Positions 23,498 to 33,649 of a stretch of 64,000 nt of DNA are shown here, piece after piece. Under the pieces are notes generated by a model, which was not told the origin of the DNA, searched no databases, and saw only the letters and a program-made list of their open reading frames with translations. Numbering within the stretch: the stretch's first letter is position 1; each line of letters starts with the position of its first letter. The DNA is taken from positions 46,548-110,547 of the forward strand of contig JADLGL010000024.1 of assembly GCA_020849325.1 (NCBI GenBank), read 5' to 3'. Source of the stretch: Bauldia sp. Its GTDB lineage: Bacteria > Pseudomonadota > Alphaproteobacteria > Rhizobiales > Kaistiaceae. Both the position numbers and the translations under genes were made by a program.

Positions 23498-24441
23498 GGC
23501 GCCGACCTTCGCCGTCGTTCGGGCAGGAGGCCGTTCGGGAGATAGAGGATCACGAGGATGATGATGATCCCGATGACGATGAGCCGCAACGAGCCATAGA
23601 CCTGCCCGTTGATCGTCCAGCCGAAGAGGTTTTCGAGCCAGCCCGGAACGAACCGGCTGGAGTTGTAGAGCGCCATCACGAGGAAGGTGCCGACGAGCGA
23701 TCCGAACATGTTGCCGGCGCCGCCGAGGATCACCATCGCCCAGATCAGGAAGGTCTCGATCGGGCGGAAATATTCCGGCTCGATGAAGGCGTTGTAGTGG
23801 GCGAAGAGGCCGCCGGCGAGGCCGCCGATCGCTCCGCCGATCGCCATCGCCCGGATGCGGAAGAACGACACGCGCTTGCCGAGCGCGAGTGGTACGGCAT
23901 CGTCCTCGCGGAGCGCCTTCAGCGTCCGCGCGAAGGGCGTCCGCGACAGCCAGATGCAGAAGACGAGCGTCGCGAGGAGGCACGCCATCACCAGGCCGAG
24001 ATAGAACCAGCCATAGGCGGCGTTCGAATAGCCCTCCGCGTTGAACCAGTCGCGGAGCGGACGGGGAATGCCGGAAACGCCGAGCGCCTGGCCGACATTC
24101 GGGCCGTCGAGCGAGGTGTTGAGGAAGAAGATGCGGAGGATTTCCGCGACGGCCAGCGTCGAGATCGCCCAGTAGTCCTGCTGCAGGCGGGCGGTCGGGA
24201 GGGCCATCAGCACGCCGAACGCCGCCGCCGCGCCGCCGCCGGCGAGGATGCCGAAGGTGATGTCCCAGCCGTTGAGGACGACGAGGATGGTCGAGACGTA
24301 GGCGCCGAGCATGAAGAAGGCGACGTGGCCGAGATCGACCAGCCCCGCGAGGCCGAACTGGACGTTCAGGCTCAGCGACAGCATCGCCCAGATGCCGGCG
24401 ATCGTCAGGAGGTAGACGAGGAAATCGACGAAGCCGGTCAT
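23494..24441 (-). CDS. livM: Branched-chain amino acid ABC transporter permease LivM
   Basis: The 315-residue permease has about eight membrane helices. Family marks include LSLNVQFGLAGLVDLGHVAFFMLGAY near the N-terminus, the coupling loop RTLKALREDDAVPLALGKRVSFFRIRAMAIGG and GGAGNMFGSLVGTF. It pairs with LivH to form the inner-membrane channel. It overlaps livH and livG by 4 bp each. The C-terminus YLPNGLLPERRRRSAP is typical. Confidence 0.92.
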   Translation of the reverse strand: MTGFVDFLVYLLTIAGIWAMLSLSLNVQFGLAGLVDLGHVAFFMLGAYVSTILVVLNGWDITFGILAGGGAAAAFGVLMALPTARLQQDYWAISTLAVAEILRIFFLNTSLDGPNVGQALGVSGIPRPLRDWFNAEGYSNAAYGWFYLGLVMACLLATLVFCIWLSRTPFARTLKALREDDAVPLALGKRVSFFRIRAMAIGGAIGGLAGGLFAHYNAFIEPEYFRPIETFLIWAMVILGGAGNMFGSLVGTFLVMALYNSSRFVPGWLENLFGWTINGQVYGSLRLIVIGIIIILVILYLPNGLLPERRRRSAP

Positions 24442-25355
24442 CGCTTCGCTCCGAGCAGGCCCTGCGGCCGGATGAGGAGCGCGAGGATGAGGAGGACGAA
24501 GGCCGACGCCGCCTTGTAGCCGGTCGGGATGAAGACGAAATCGCCGGCGTCGAAGCCGAACCACTGGAGGATCGGCCCCCAGTTGATGGCGACGCTGACA
24601 TTCTCGGCGAAGCCGATGAGGAGGGCGCCGAGCATCGCGCCATAGGGGTTGCCGATACCGCCCAGAATCGCCGCCGCGAAGACCTCGATGATGAGGCCAC
24701 CGCCCATGTCGGGCTTGATCTGGGTGTTGAGGCCGACCAGCACGCCGCCGAGCGCGGCGAACGCGGCGCCGATGAACCAGACCCAGCGGATGACGCGGTT
24801 GGTGTCGATGCCGCTCGCCTGCGCGAGCGGGGCATTCTCCGCCGTGCCGCGCATGGCAACGCCCAGCCTCGTTCGGCTGAGGAGGACATAGAAGGCGACG
24901 ATCGCGACGATCGCCGTGACGATGACCGTGACCTGGTAGGGCGTGATGAAGAGCGGCCGCGCTTCCCAAGTCTCGACCCGCCAGCGCACGAGCGGCATTC
25001 CGTAGCTCTGGCCGCCCGGGCCCCAGATCGCGCGGATCGTCTCGCGGAGCACGATGCCGAGGGCAAAGCTCGCGATCATCAGCATGATCGGCGCCGCCTT
25101 CCGGAGGCGCCGGAAGATCACGAAGTCGGTCGCAATGCCGAAGAAGCCGGTGATGACGATGGCGATCGCCGCGGCAATCGGAAGGGGCAGCCCGGCCCCG
25201 GTCGAGAGCGCCAGCGCGAGATAGGCGCCGATGGCCGCGAATTCGAGATGGGCGAAGTTGGCAAAGCGCAGCATGCCGTAGGTCATCGTCACGCCGACGG
25301 CGAGCAGCGACAGCTCGGCAGTACGGATCAGGCTGTCGACGACGACTTGCAGCAA
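24438..25355 (-). CDS. livH: Branched-chain amino acid ABC transporter permease LivH
   Basis: The 305-residue membrane protein shows LivH marks: GVTMTYGMLRFANFAHLEFAAIGAY, the coupling segment RTRLGVAMRGTAENAPLAQASGI and GGIGNPYGAMLGALLIG, with about eight hydrophobic helices. It is first of the four-gene livHMGF operon. The operon lacks a binding-protein gene; the candidate partner is the receptor encoded at 17642-18832 on the same strand. The start is preceded by a 250-bp divergent region shared with the RND-type exporter gene. Confidence 0.92.
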   Translation of the reverse strand: MLQVVVDSLIRTAELSLLAVGVTMTYGMLRFANFAHLEFAAIGAYLALALSTGAGLPLPIAAAIAIVITGFFGIATDFVIFRRLRKAAPIMLMIASFALGIVLRETIRAIWGPGGQSYGMPLVRWRVETWEARPLFITPYQVTVIVTAIVAIVAFYVLLSRTRLGVAMRGTAENAPLAQASGIDTNRVIRWVWFIGAAFAALGGVLVGLNTQIKPDMGGGLIIEVFAAAILGGIGNPYGAMLGALLIGFAENVSVAINWGPILQWFGFDAGDFVFIPTGYKAASAFVLLILALLIRPQGLLGAKR

Positions 25356-25605
25356 CCGAACGGCCCCGGCGCCCCGCGCAGCCGGGAATCGGCGGGAGCG
25401 ATCGCGACACCGTAGCGCGGGTGCGGCGCGGATGCCGCATCGTTTTCGCCATTGCGGCGGGGTTGCGTTCCGTGCCCGCGCATCGTCGTCGCGGCCCGGC
25501 CCGGTGCGGACGTGCTGCGGGACGAGCCGTCCAGCCGGCGAAACGTTTCTGCCGGCCTGAATTCGGCTCCTTGCTGCGGCGCGGCGGCGGCGCTAGAGCC
25601 GTCCC

Positions 25606-27900
25606 GTGTCAGACGCCGGTACCCCTCGCAAGAAATCGTTCGGCTTCGGCGTCGTCCGCATCGGCCTCTTCATCGAGCGCCATGGCCGGCTCGCCTGGGG
25701 CATCGCCGCGCTCGTGACGGCGGTCACGATCTACGGCCTCTTCCACGTCTCGGTCGATCGCGATCTCCGGGACATGTTCCGTGGCGAGACGGCGCTCTAC
25801 CAGACCTATGTCGCGACGACGGAAGCCTTCGTCGACCCCGAGAACCAGGTGATCGTCCTCGTCGAGGGCGAGGGCATACGCACGCCGGAAGGTCTCCGCG
25901 CGCTCGAGGACCTCCAGCTCGAGCTGCAGCTCCTCGACGATGCCGGCAACGTCTTCTCGATGTTCTCGCTGCGGACGGCGCCGGACGGCGCGGGCGCGAC
26001 GCTGCCGGTGATCGACGGGGATGGAGGGCTGGACGACGCGACCATCGCGGCGATCAGGGAGCATCCGCTCCAGGGCGAGAGCCTCGTTTCGGCTGACGGG
26101 ACGGCGATGATTTTCGTCGTCACCCATGTCGAGCCGAAGGCGACGCTCGAGCAGCACACGGCGCTGATCGCCGAGATCGACGGCGCGGTGGATTCAGCGC
26201 TCGCCGGCACCGGGCTCACCGTCACCGTCACCGGCTTCGCGGCGCTGCGGACCGAGATCGTCCGGCTCCTCAAGCGTGACCAGCTCGTCCTCAACGGCTC
26301 CGGCGCGATCGTGGGGCTGCTCCTCAGCCTCGTCCTCTTCCGCTCGTTCATCGGCGCCCTCATCACGGCGCTGCCGGCGGCGCTCGGTGCCCTCACGCTG
26401 ATCGGCTGGAACGGCGCGTTCGGCGTGCCGGTGACGATCCTCTCCAACGTGGTACCGGCGCTGATCATGGTGATCGGCTACGCCGACGGCATGCACATCA
26501 CCTCGGCGTTCCGACGGTTCCGGAGCCAGGGGCTGTCGGTGGCGAAGGCGGAACGGCACGCGCTCGCGGAAGTCGGTCCGGCCTGCATCCTGTCGGCGCT
26601 GACGACGGTCGTCGCCTTCCTGTCGATGTTCTTCTCCGACGTCCGCATTCTCCGCGATTTCGCGATCATCGGGTCGATCGGCACGCTCCTCGGCGCCTGG
26701 GTGGTGATCCTCGGCCATCTGATGGTGACGCGGGCGCTCGGGAAGTACTGGAAGGTCGGTGCCGGCGTGCCGGCGAGCCCGCTCGAGATTGCGGCGAAGC
26801 CCGTCGCCGCAATCGCGCGCTGGGTGATCCCGCGGGCGTGGCCGATCTCGATCCTCGCCGTTCCGCTGACGCTCGGCCTCGGCATCCTCTTCCTCCTCGT
26901 GCCGCCGGAACACTCGGTGCGGGAAACGCTGCCCGCCAACAGCGCCTCGACCATCGCCCTCCAGACCATCGACGACGATCTCGGCGGCGCCTTCCCGATC
27001 CAGATCGTGGTCCCCCTCGACGGCGTCGCTCCTGCCTCGGCCGCGGGGCTGGCGCGGATCGAGGCGGTGCACCAGGCGGTCGCCGCCGTGCCGGGCATCG
27101 CCTCGCCGCCGCTGTCGCTGTGGAGCTTTGCCGACTGGCTGGGCGACGGAACGGAGCCGCTGCCGGAGCGGGTCGCCGCCGTGCTCGACCAGTTGCCCGA
27201 GGACGCGCTCCGCCGCTTCGTCGGCCCGCCGGGCGCGCTCGTCACGGTCAATGTCCGCGAGGCGAGCACCACGGAGACGAGCCTCCTGATCGACCGGATC
27301 GAGGCGGCGGTCCATGCCGTTGCGCCCGATGCGCTCGTCACCGGCTCGACGGTCGTCAACACGCGCGAGGCGACGCGAACGATCCTGAACCTCTCGACCG
27401 GTTTCGGTTCGGCGATCGTCATCGCGCTCATCCTGATGGCGATCGCGCTCAGGAGCGTCGGCGTCGGCATCGTCGCGGCGATCCCGAACGTGCTGCCGAT
27501 CGCCGCGACCGGCACGCTCCTCTTCTTCCTCGGCACGGGGATGCAGATCACCAGCGTCGTGTCGCTCACCGTCGCCTTCGGCATCGCCGTCGACGACACG
27601 ATCCACTACCTCAACCTCGTCCTCCGCCAGCGCGGCGACCTCAACCGCCGCCTCATCGGCGCCGCGCACGACATCGGCCCGGTGCTGATCGGCACGTCGC
27701 TCGTGATCGTCGTCGGCCTCTCGATGACGCTGACGAGCGGCCTCGCCTCGGTGCAGCAGTTCGGCCTCCTGGCCATGGTGACGCTGGTGGTCGCGATGGC
27801 GGGCGACCTCATCATCTCGCCGGCGCTGATCGCCGGGCCGTTTCGGCGGCTGTTCGAGAGAGGGAAGCGCGGGGGGACGGGCGCGGGCGCGGGCGAATAG
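25606..27900 (+). CDS. RND-superfamily (MMPL-type) transporter
   Basis: The 764-residue protein (GTG start) has the two-fold RND/MMPL layout: one N-terminal helix (LAWGIAALVTAVTIYGLF), a large periplasmic loop of about 190 residues, five helices (from AIVGLLLSLVLFRSF to AWVVILGHLMVTR), then a repeat of the same arrangement with helices from GSAIVIALILMAIALRS to the C-terminus. Proton-relay-like GYADGMHITSAFRRFR and FGIAVDDTIHYLNLVLRQR occupy equivalent positions in the two halves. At this size and without a fusion-protein or TolC gene beside it, it resembles lipid or hopanoid exporters (HpnN/MmpL), but the substrate is unknown. Confidence 0.85.
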   Translation: MSDAGTPRKKSFGFGVVRIGLFIERHGRLAWGIAALVTAVTIYGLFHVSVDRDLRDMFRGETALYQTYVATTEAFVDPENQVIVLVEGEGIRTPEGLRALEDLQLELQLLDDAGNVFSMFSLRTAPDGAGATLPVIDGDGGLDDATIAAIREHPLQGESLVSADGTAMIFVVTHVEPKATLEQHTALIAEIDGAVDSALAGTGLTVTVTGFAALRTEIVRLLKRDQLVLNGSGAIVGLLLSLVLFRSFIGALITALPAALGALTLIGWNGAFGVPVTILSNVVPALIMVIGYADGMHITSAFRRFRSQGLSVAKAERHALAEVGPACILSALTTVVAFLSMFFSDVRILRDFAIIGSIGTLLGAWVVILGHLMVTRALGKYWKVGAGVPASPLEIAAKPVAAIARWVIPRAWPISILAVPLTLGLGILFLLVPPEHSVRETLPANSASTIALQTIDDDLGGAFPIQIVVPLDGVAPASAAGLARIEAVHQAVAAVPGIASPPLSLWSFADWLGDGTEPLPERVAAVLDQLPEDALRRFVGPPGALVTVNVREASTTETSLLIDRIEAAVHAVAPDALVTGSTVVNTREATRTILNLSTGFGSAIVIALILMAIALRSVGVGIVAAIPNVLPIAATGTLLFFLGTGMQITSVVSLTVAFGIAVDDTIHYLNLVLRQRGDLNRRLIGAAHDIGPVLIGTSLVIVVGLSMTLTSGLASVQQFGLLAMVTLVVAMAGDLIISPALIAGPFRRLFERGKRGGTGAGAGE

Positions 27901-28144
27901 CGCCCGCGCTCGCTCCCGCGAACTTTTGGGGGCACGCGCGCCGAGACCAACAACCGCCCATCCCAGCGCGAGAGCGCTTGAGTGAATCTCCGTCGGCCCC
28001 GATCACGGTGAGGGGGCAACGGTGGTGGCGGCACCGGCGGCGCTGGCGTCGGAACGGGCCTCAAATAGCGGGCGGTTGCACGCCACCGCCGCCCCTCAGC
28101 ATAATGGCGGCGCCGGCTCCGAAGGCGCGGCGCGGGGAGAATTC

Positions 28145-30091
28145 ATGTCCGGCATCGTCCACAAGGTGACGCCCGCATGGGCGGCACGCGCGTTCATCGA
28201 CAAGGCGACCTACGAGGAGATGTATGCCCGCTCGGTGGATGACCCGCTGGCGTTCTGGGCCGAAGAGGCCGCGACGCGCATCGACTGGATGAAGCCGTTC
28301 ACGCACGTCAAGAACACGACTTTCGGCCCGCCGGACGTTTCGATCAGATGGTTCGAGGACGGCGTCCTCAACGTCTCGGCGAACTGCATCGACCGGCATC
28401 TGCCGCACCGCGCCGACCAGGTCGCCATCATCTGGGAGGGCGACGACCCGTCCGAGCACAGGGAGATCACCTACCGGCAGCTCGCCTTCGAGGTGAACCT
28501 GTTTGCCAATGTGCTGAAATCACAGGGCGTGAAGAAAGGCGACCGGGTCACGATCTACCTGCCGATGATCCCCGAAGCGGCCTACGCGATGCTCGCCTGC
28601 ACGCGGATCGGCGCGGTCCATTCGGTGGTGTTCGGCGGCTTTTCGCCGGATTCGCTGGCGGGCCGGATCAACGATTGCGGCTCGACGGTGCTGATCACCG
28701 CCGACGAGGGCCTTCGCGGCGGCCGGAAGGTGCCGCTGAAAGCCAACGCCGACAAGGCGCTCGCCAGCACCGGCCCCGTTCGCGTGATCGTGGTCAGGCG
28801 CACCGGCGCCGATGTGCCGATGAAGATGGACCGCGACTTCTGGTATCACGAGCTCGCGTCGATGGAGTGGGACCATTGCGATCCCGAGCCGATGGGCGCG
28901 GAAGACCCGCTCTTCATCCTCTATACTTCAGGTTCGACCGGAAAACCGAAGGGTGTCCTCCACACGACCGGCGGCTATCTGGTGTGGGCCTCGATGACCC
29001 ATCACTACGTCTTCGACTACCACGACGGCGACATTTACTGGTGCACGGCCGACGTCGGCTGGGTGACCGGGCACACCTACATCGTCTACGGGCCGCTCGC
29101 GAACGGCGCGACGACGCTGATGTTCGAGGGGACGCCGACCTACCCGACCGCCTCCCGCCTCTGGGAGGTCATCGACAAGCACGAGGTCAACATCTTCTAT
29201 ACCGCGCCGACGGCGATCCGCGCGCTGATGGGCGGCGGCGACGAGGCGGTGACGAAGACGTCGCGCCAATCGCTGCGGCTCCTCGGCACGGTGGGCGAGC
29301 CGATCAACCCCGAGGCGTGGGAGTGGTACTGGCGCGTCGTCGGCGACGGCCGCTGCCCGGTCGTCGACACCTTCTGGCAGACCGAGACCGGCGGGCACGT
29401 CATCACGCCGCTGCCCGGCGCGTCGGACCTCAAGCCGGGCTCCGCCAGCAAGCCGTTCTTCGGCGTGAAGCCGGCGATCGTCGATGCGAACGGCGTCGTC
29501 CTCGAAGGTCCGGCGGCGGGCAATCTCGTCATCACCGATTCCTGGCCCGGCCAGATGCGGACGGTGTTCGGCGACCACAGGCGCTTCGTCGAGACGTATT
29601 TCTCCACGTATCCCGGCATGTATTTCACCGGCGACGGCGCGCGCCGCGACGCCGACGGGGATTACTGGATCACCGGCCGGGTGGACGACGTCCTCAACGT
29701 CTCCGGTCATCGCCTCGGCACGGCGGAGATCGAATCCGCCCTCGTCGCGCACCCGAAAGTGTCGGAGGCCGCGGTCGTCGGCTATCCCCATCCGATCAAG
29801 GGACAGGGCATCTATGTCTACGTCACGCTGATGGCGGGGGAGGCGACGTCCGAACCGCTGCGGCTCGAGCTCCGCGACTGGGTGCGGAAGGAGATCGGCC
29901 CGTTCGCCGCGCCCGACCTCATCCAGTTCGCCCCCGGCCTGCCGAAGACGCGCTCCGGCAAAATCATGCGGCGCATCCTGCGCAAGATCGCCGAGGACGA
30001 GCCGGGCGCGCTCGGCGATATCTCCACCCTCGCCGATCCCACGGTGGTGGAGGACCTCGTCGCGCACCGGATGAACCGGGCGGGTGGGTAG
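28145..30091 (+). CDS. acs: Acetyl-CoA synthetase
   Basis: The ATG before [12 protein letters not shown] gives 648 residues, the usual length for Acs. It makes acetyl-CoA from acetate, ATP and CoA through acetyl-AMP. Motifs seen are [45 protein letters not shown] and the adenylate-binding [10 protein letters not shown]. The catalytic Lys lies in [12 protein letters not shown] near the C-terminus, the site inactivated by acetylation in Acs enzymes. The Trp in WQTETGG that restricts the acyl pocket to acetate is present, so acetate rather than propionate is the likely substrate. The long upstream frame is Gly/Ala-rich and not considered coding. Confidence 0.95.
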   Translation: MSGIVHKVTPAWAARAFIDKATYEEMYARSVDDPLAFWAEEAATRIDWMKPFTHVKNTTFGPPDVSIRWFEDGVLNVSANCIDRHLPHRADQVAIIWEGDDPSEHREITYRQLAFEVNLFANVLKSQGVKKGDRVTIYLPMIPEAAYAMLACTRIGAVHSVVFGGFSPDSLAGRINDCGSTVLITADEGLRGGRKVPLKANADKALASTGPVRVIVVRRTGADVPMKMDRDFWYHELASMEWDHCDPEPMGAEDPLFILYTSGSTGKPKGVLHTTGGYLVWASMTHHYVFDYHDGDIYWCTADVGWVTGHTYIVYGPLANGATTLMFEGTPTYPTASRLWEVIDKHEVNIFYTAPTAIRALMGGGDEAVTKTSRQSLRLLGTVGEPINPEAWEWYWRVVGDGRCPVVDTFWQTETGGHVITPLPGASDLKPGSASKPFFGVKPAIVDANGVVLEGPAAGNLVITDSWPGQMRTVFGDHRRFVETYFSTYPGMYFTGDGARRDADGDYWITGRVDDVLNVSGHRLGTAEIESALVAHPKVSEAAVVGYPHPIKGQGIYVYVTLMAGEATSEPLRLELRDWVRKEIGPFAAPDLIQFAPGLPKTRSGKIMRRILRKIAEDEPGALGDISTLADPTVVEDLVAHRMNRAGG

Positions 30092-30135
30092 CGAAGCCCG
30101 CGGCGCGCCTCGGGCGCGCTGGGCGCGCTGCGGCC

Positions 30136-31074
30136 TTACGGCCGAAGCGTTATGCCGACCTTGAAGATCGCGCCGTCGGCGATCGTTTCCACGGTGTAGG
30201 GCTGCACGGTGAATTCGTCGCCGTTGACCGTCGCTCCGCCGGTGGCGGTCGCGCTGATCCGGCCGAGATTGTAGTAGAGCCCTTCGAACTGCAGCGCGAT
30301 CCGCGGGGTCACGGCCAGTTCTGCGCCGCCGCCGATCGCATAGCCCGGACGCCAGGCGGTGCTCCCGCCCGCCCACTCGGCATGGGTGTCGTAGACCGCG
30401 TCCTTGCTGGCATCGATGTAGTTCTCGTCGATGTTGGCATAGGTCTCGACCCAGGAGCGGCCATAGGCGAAGCCGCCGGTGCCGTAGACGAGCAGCCGGT
30501 TCATCGCGACGCCGGCGCGGACGCGCAGCGTGAACATGTCGAGGACGCCGGCGGCGACACCGACCTCGGTGTCGCGCATCGCCTGGTCCATCTCCGGCGT
30601 TTCCTGCGTGTCGTCGAACTGCTGGAGGTAGAAGTCCGTCCAGGCCGTCCCGCCGCCATGGCCCATATAGGTGTAGTCGCCGGCGACGCCGACCACCACG
30701 CCGCCACCGCCGCCGAAGGCATGGTCGTAGCCGACCACCGCGCCCGCGCCCCATCCGGAATCGGAGAAGGTGAAGGCCGAGGGCCACGGCGTGAGCGACT
30801 CGATCGAGATGGCGGTGTTGTAGATGCTGGAGTAGTTGAACCCGACCGGCCGCGGCACGCCGCCGTCGAAGGTATAGTTGAAGGTGTCGTCGCGGTCCGG
30901 CAGGACGAGGTTCACGCGGCGCTGGGAGAAGGCGTAGGCGCCATAGGCGCCGACATAGGGGCCGGTCCAGTCGGCCGTCGGCGTCGTCTGCGCCTGTGCG
31001 CCCGGCACCCAGAAGACGCCGAACACCGCCGTCCCGATCGCGGTGGCACGAAAGAGTTCGCTGCCCCTAGCCAT
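30136..31074 (-). CDS. Outer-membrane beta-barrel protein (opacity/Omp25-like)
   Basis: The ATG at 31074, with a GGGGG run upstream, yields a signal peptide ending PGAQAQ (residue 29) in a 312-residue precursor. The mature part begins WTGPYVGAYGAYAFSQ, the classic first strand of opacity-type barrels of alphaproteobacteria, and continues in alternating aromatic strands with long loops (GGGGGVVVGVAGDYTYMG, VYGTGGFAYGRSW). It ends GAIFKVGITLRP. It is larger than Omp25 (about 210 residues), with an insertion of roughly 70 residues after the first hairpin. The role is structural or porin-like. It converges on acs with only 44 bp between. Confidence 0.8.
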   Translation of the reverse strand: MARGSELFRATAIGTAVFGVFWVPGAQAQTTPTADWTGPYVGAYGAYAFSQRRVNLVLPDRDDTFNYTFDGGVPRPVGFNYSSIYNTAISIESLTPWPSAFTFSDSGWGAGAVVGYDHAFGGGGGVVVGVAGDYTYMGHGGGTAWTDFYLQQFDDTQETPEMDQAMRDTEVGVAAGVLDMFTLRVRAGVAMNRLLVYGTGGFAYGRSWVETYANIDENYIDASKDAVYDTHAEWAGGSTAWRPGYAIGGGAELAVTPRIALQFEGLYYNLGRISATATGGATVNGDEFTVQPYTVETIADGAIFKVGITLRP

Positions 31075-31243
31075 ACGTGACCCCCAGAGCACATCGTCCA
31101 GATGATTCCTCATCAGTAACCGAGTCTTCCACAGACAACAACGGGCGGCGCCGTCTTCCGGGGCGGAGCGATGGCGATTCCCGTCCACCTGTGCATTTCT
31201 TGCGACACGGGCTGCAAAACGTCGAACGACGAAGGGGGATGTC

Positions 31244-32731
31244 ATGAACTTCTACCAGCTGATCATGAGCCGCGCCCGGACCAGCCGGGACCGGCCGGCG
31301 ATTGCCTTCGCCGGCGGTGTCGCCACCTACGCCATGCTCGCGGAAGGCGCGGTCGCGGCGGCGCGGAAACTCGACGCGCTGAAGCTGTCGCGGAGCGGGT
31401 TGGTCGCCGTCGACGTCCGCAACCCGCTGCATCACGTCATGCTGTCTCTCGCCCTCGGGCTCCGCGGCATTCCCAGCGCCTCCGTCCAGTTCAACTTCAA
31501 CATCGCCGATTCCGGCATCCCGATCGCCGCGCTCGTCGCCGACCAGTATTCCAAAGGCGGCGGCGCGATCCGGACGGTGCTGGTCGAGGACGACTGGTTC
31601 GTCGGCGCACCGGACTGGGTCCGCGAGAAGGCGGCGGCCCTCGCCGACGAGGATCTCGTCCGCGTCGCCTTCTCCTCCGGCACCACCGGCCAGCCGAAGC
31701 CGATCGCCCTCACCAACCGGCTGCTGGACCGCCGCCTGATGGAGGCGGTGTTCGCGATCGATCTTCCCGGCACGATGCGGCTCCTCAACATGATCGGGAT
31801 GTCGACGCTCGGCAGCTACATTGCCTGCGTCTATGTGCTGACGACCGGCGGCATGCTCTGCTACGCCTCGAACTCGCAGGAGGCGCTCCAGGTCATCCGT
31901 CTCTTCGGCGTGACGGAACTCGCGGTGGCGCCGGTCCAGCTCCAGGCGCTGGTCGACCTCCAGAAGAAGAGTTTCGAGCCGCTTCCCTCGCTCCGCCTCC
32001 TCGGCGTCGCCGGCGGCTGGACGTCGGACGCGCTCATCGCGGACGCCACGACGCTGATGTGCGGCCGGCTCGTGATCTCCTACACGTCGACCGAACTCGG
32101 GGTCATCACCACGGTCGCGGCCCAGGCCGTCCGCGGGCTCGACAGCGCCGTCGGCTATGCGCTCCCCTGGGTCGAGATCGAGATCGTCGATCCGGCGGGC
32201 GGTCCGGTCGCGCCCGGCACGATCGGCGAGGTGCGCGCGAAGTCGCATGCGCTCGCGCCCTATCTCGTCGACACCGAGGACACGCGCCGGCTCTACCGCG
32301 ACGGCTGGTACCATCCGGGCGACGCCGGCTACATGCGGGAGGACGGCCTCCTGTTCATCACCGGCCGCACGGTCGACCTGATGAACCGCGGCGGCGTGAC
32401 CCTTGCGCCCGACGCGGTCGAGGCCGCCTTCAAGGCGCAGTTCCCGGTGGTCGACATCGGCGTGTTCGGCCATCGCGTGCCGGGCGGCACCGAGGAGGTC
32501 TGGGCCGCGGTGGTGCCGGTGCCCGGCTTCAACGCGGCCGCGGCGCTCGAGGCGAGCCGGCGGGCGATGACCGGAAAACACCCGGACCGCATCGTCGAGG
32601 TCGCCATCATACCCCGCAACGACATGGGGAAGGTGATGCGGGCGAAGCTGAAGGAGGTCGTCCTCGCTGAGCTCGCCCGGCTGGAGCACGATCCGTTGAA
32701 GCCGGATCATGCTCGTCGCCTCATTCCTTGA
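31244..32731 (+). CDS. AMP-dependent acyl-CoA synthetase/ligase family protein
   Basis: The 495-residue protein begins FYQLIMSRARTSRDRPA and has the ANL fold: the phosphate loop VAFSSGTTGQPKPIALTN, an A5-like YTSTELG, then GYMREDGLLFITGRTVDLMNRGG (A7-A8 hinge) and a C-terminal KVMRAKLKE with the A10 Lys. A6 is weak. It is shorter than typical long-chain ligases and may activate an acid for a secondary or envelope pathway; the substrate is unknown. Its last 16 residues (EHDPLKPDHARRLIP) and stop are read from repeat copy 2, so the original C-terminus was altered by insertion of the element. Confidence 0.75.
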   Translation: MNFYQLIMSRARTSRDRPAIAFAGGVATYAMLAEGAVAAARKLDALKLSRSGLVAVDVRNPLHHVMLSLALGLRGIPSASVQFNFNIADSGIPIAALVADQYSKGGGAIRTVLVEDDWFVGAPDWVREKAAALADEDLVRVAFSSGTTGQPKPIALTNRLLDRRLMEAVFAIDLPGTMRLLNMIGMSTLGSYIACVYVLTTGGMLCYASNSQEALQVIRLFGVTELAVAPVQLQALVDLQKKSFEPLPSLRLLGVAGGWTSDALIADATTLMCGRLVISYTSTELGVITTVAAQAVRGLDSAVGYALPWVEIEIVDPAGGPVAPGTIGEVRAKSHALAPYLVDTEDTRRLYRDGWYHPGDAGYMREDGLLFITGRTVDLMNRGGVTLAPDAVEAAFKAQFPVVDIGVFGHRVPGGTEEVWAAVVPVPGFNAAAALEASRRAMTGKHPDRIVEVAIIPRNDMGKVMRAKLKEVVLAELARLEHDPLKPDHARRLIP

Positions 32732-32786
32732 TGGAGCATGATGTTTTTCGGAGAACCGGCAGCCACTTCGTCGGATCATGCTCTAG
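32684..32786. repeat. RIME-like bipartite palindromic repeat, copy 2 (103 bp)
   Basis: Same layout as copy 1: hairpin A (GAGCACGATCCG/CGGATCATGCTC), linker with CCTTGATG, hairpin B (GAGCATGATG... to GGATCATGCTC) and terminal CTAG. The TGA in the linker ends the upstream ligase gene, so the first 48 bp of the repeat are translated. Confidence 0.85.
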
Positions 32787-32839
32787 GATCATAGGCTCCT
32801 TCACCCGCGGCAAACCCGCCGCGGGCAGCCGGGGCCGAC

Positions 32840-33649
32840 ATGCCGTCTCCGCCGTCCACGCCAGGCGATCCCCTCTCGGTGCCCGAGATCCAGGCGGTGC
32901 TGATCGGCATCCTCCGCGAGGTGGTGGCGATCTGCGACGCCGGCGGCATCCCCTACTGCCTGGTCGGCGGCGGATGCCTCGGGCTGGTGCGGCACGACGG
33001 TGGCTTCGTGCCGTGGGACGACGACCTCGACCTTGCGGTGTGGGCGAGCGACATGCCGCGCTTCGTTGCGGCGATGGCAGCGCTTCCCGCCCACCTCGCA
33101 ATGCGGGTGAAATCCGATCAGACCAATCCGTCCTACATGGTCATGGACATGCGGACGCGGACGGTCGACAGCGGCTTCGAGGGCGCCGGCGTCTTCATCG
33201 ACATCATGCCGATGATGCTGTGGCGCTCGGCCCGGTGGAAGGCGTTCGACCGCACGCTCGACCGGGTGCGGCGGCTCGGCTGGAATGCCGGCTCGCCGCC
33301 GGCGCGGAACGCGGTCAAGCGCGCCCTTCGCCTCGCCCGCGTTCCCGGCGCCGCCGCCTGGCTCGCCGAGCGCTGCTTCTATCCGCTGTTCCGGCGGCAG
33401 GATCGCGCCGGCCGGCGCAGCGGCCGCGGCGTCGTTACCGCGGCATACCGCCAGATCTGGCCCGGCCTCTACGATTACCGCACAGTGTTTCCCGTGCAGA
33501 CGGCGCGCTTCTGCGGCGTTGCGGTCTCGGCGCCGCGCGACCTCCACCGCTATCTGTCGCGGCGCTACGGCCCCGACTACATGCAGCCGCCGCCCGAGGA
33601 GGCCCGCTGGCGGCACTTCTCGGGCGCGCTGAGGATCGCCGAGGGATGA
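32840..33649 (+). CDS. LicD-family phosphotransferase
   Basis: The 269-residue protein belongs to the LicD/fukutin nucleotidyltransferase-like family: PYCLVGGGCLGLVRHDGGFVPWDDDLDLAVW contains the G-G-x-L-G-x-x-R and W-D-D-D-x-D metal-site motifs. A second Asp-containing strand is GVFIDIMPM. LicD proteins transfer phosphocholine or related phospho-alcohols from a CDP-activated donor to surface glycans. The next gene, overlapping by 4 bp, encodes a cytidylyltransferase that could make such a donor. A RIME-like element just upstream separates the pair from the ligase gene. Confidence 0.8.
   Translation: MPSPPSTPGDPLSVPEIQAVLIGILREVVAICDAGGIPYCLVGGGCLGLVRHDGGFVPWDDDLDLAVWASDMPRFVAAMAALPAHLAMRVKSDQTNPSYMVMDMRTRTVDSGFEGAGVFIDIMPMMLWRSARWKAFDRTLDRVRRLGWNAGSPPARNAVKRALRLARVPGAAAWLAERCFYPLFRRQDRAGRRSGRGVVTAAYRQIWPGLYDYRTVFPVQTARFCGVAVSAPRDLHRYLSRRYGPDYMQPPPEEARWRHFSGALRIAEG

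Noticed and set aside
24715..25066. Extending LivG back through a long leftward frame
   Set aside because: The extra residues are an off-frame reading of livM and livH; LivG starts cleanly at the ATG overlapping the livM stop.
28348..31080. A rightward 910-codon open frame overlapping acs
   Set aside because: It is out of frame with acs, is composed mainly of Arg, Gly and Ala, and continues antisense through the outer-membrane protein gene. No family features.
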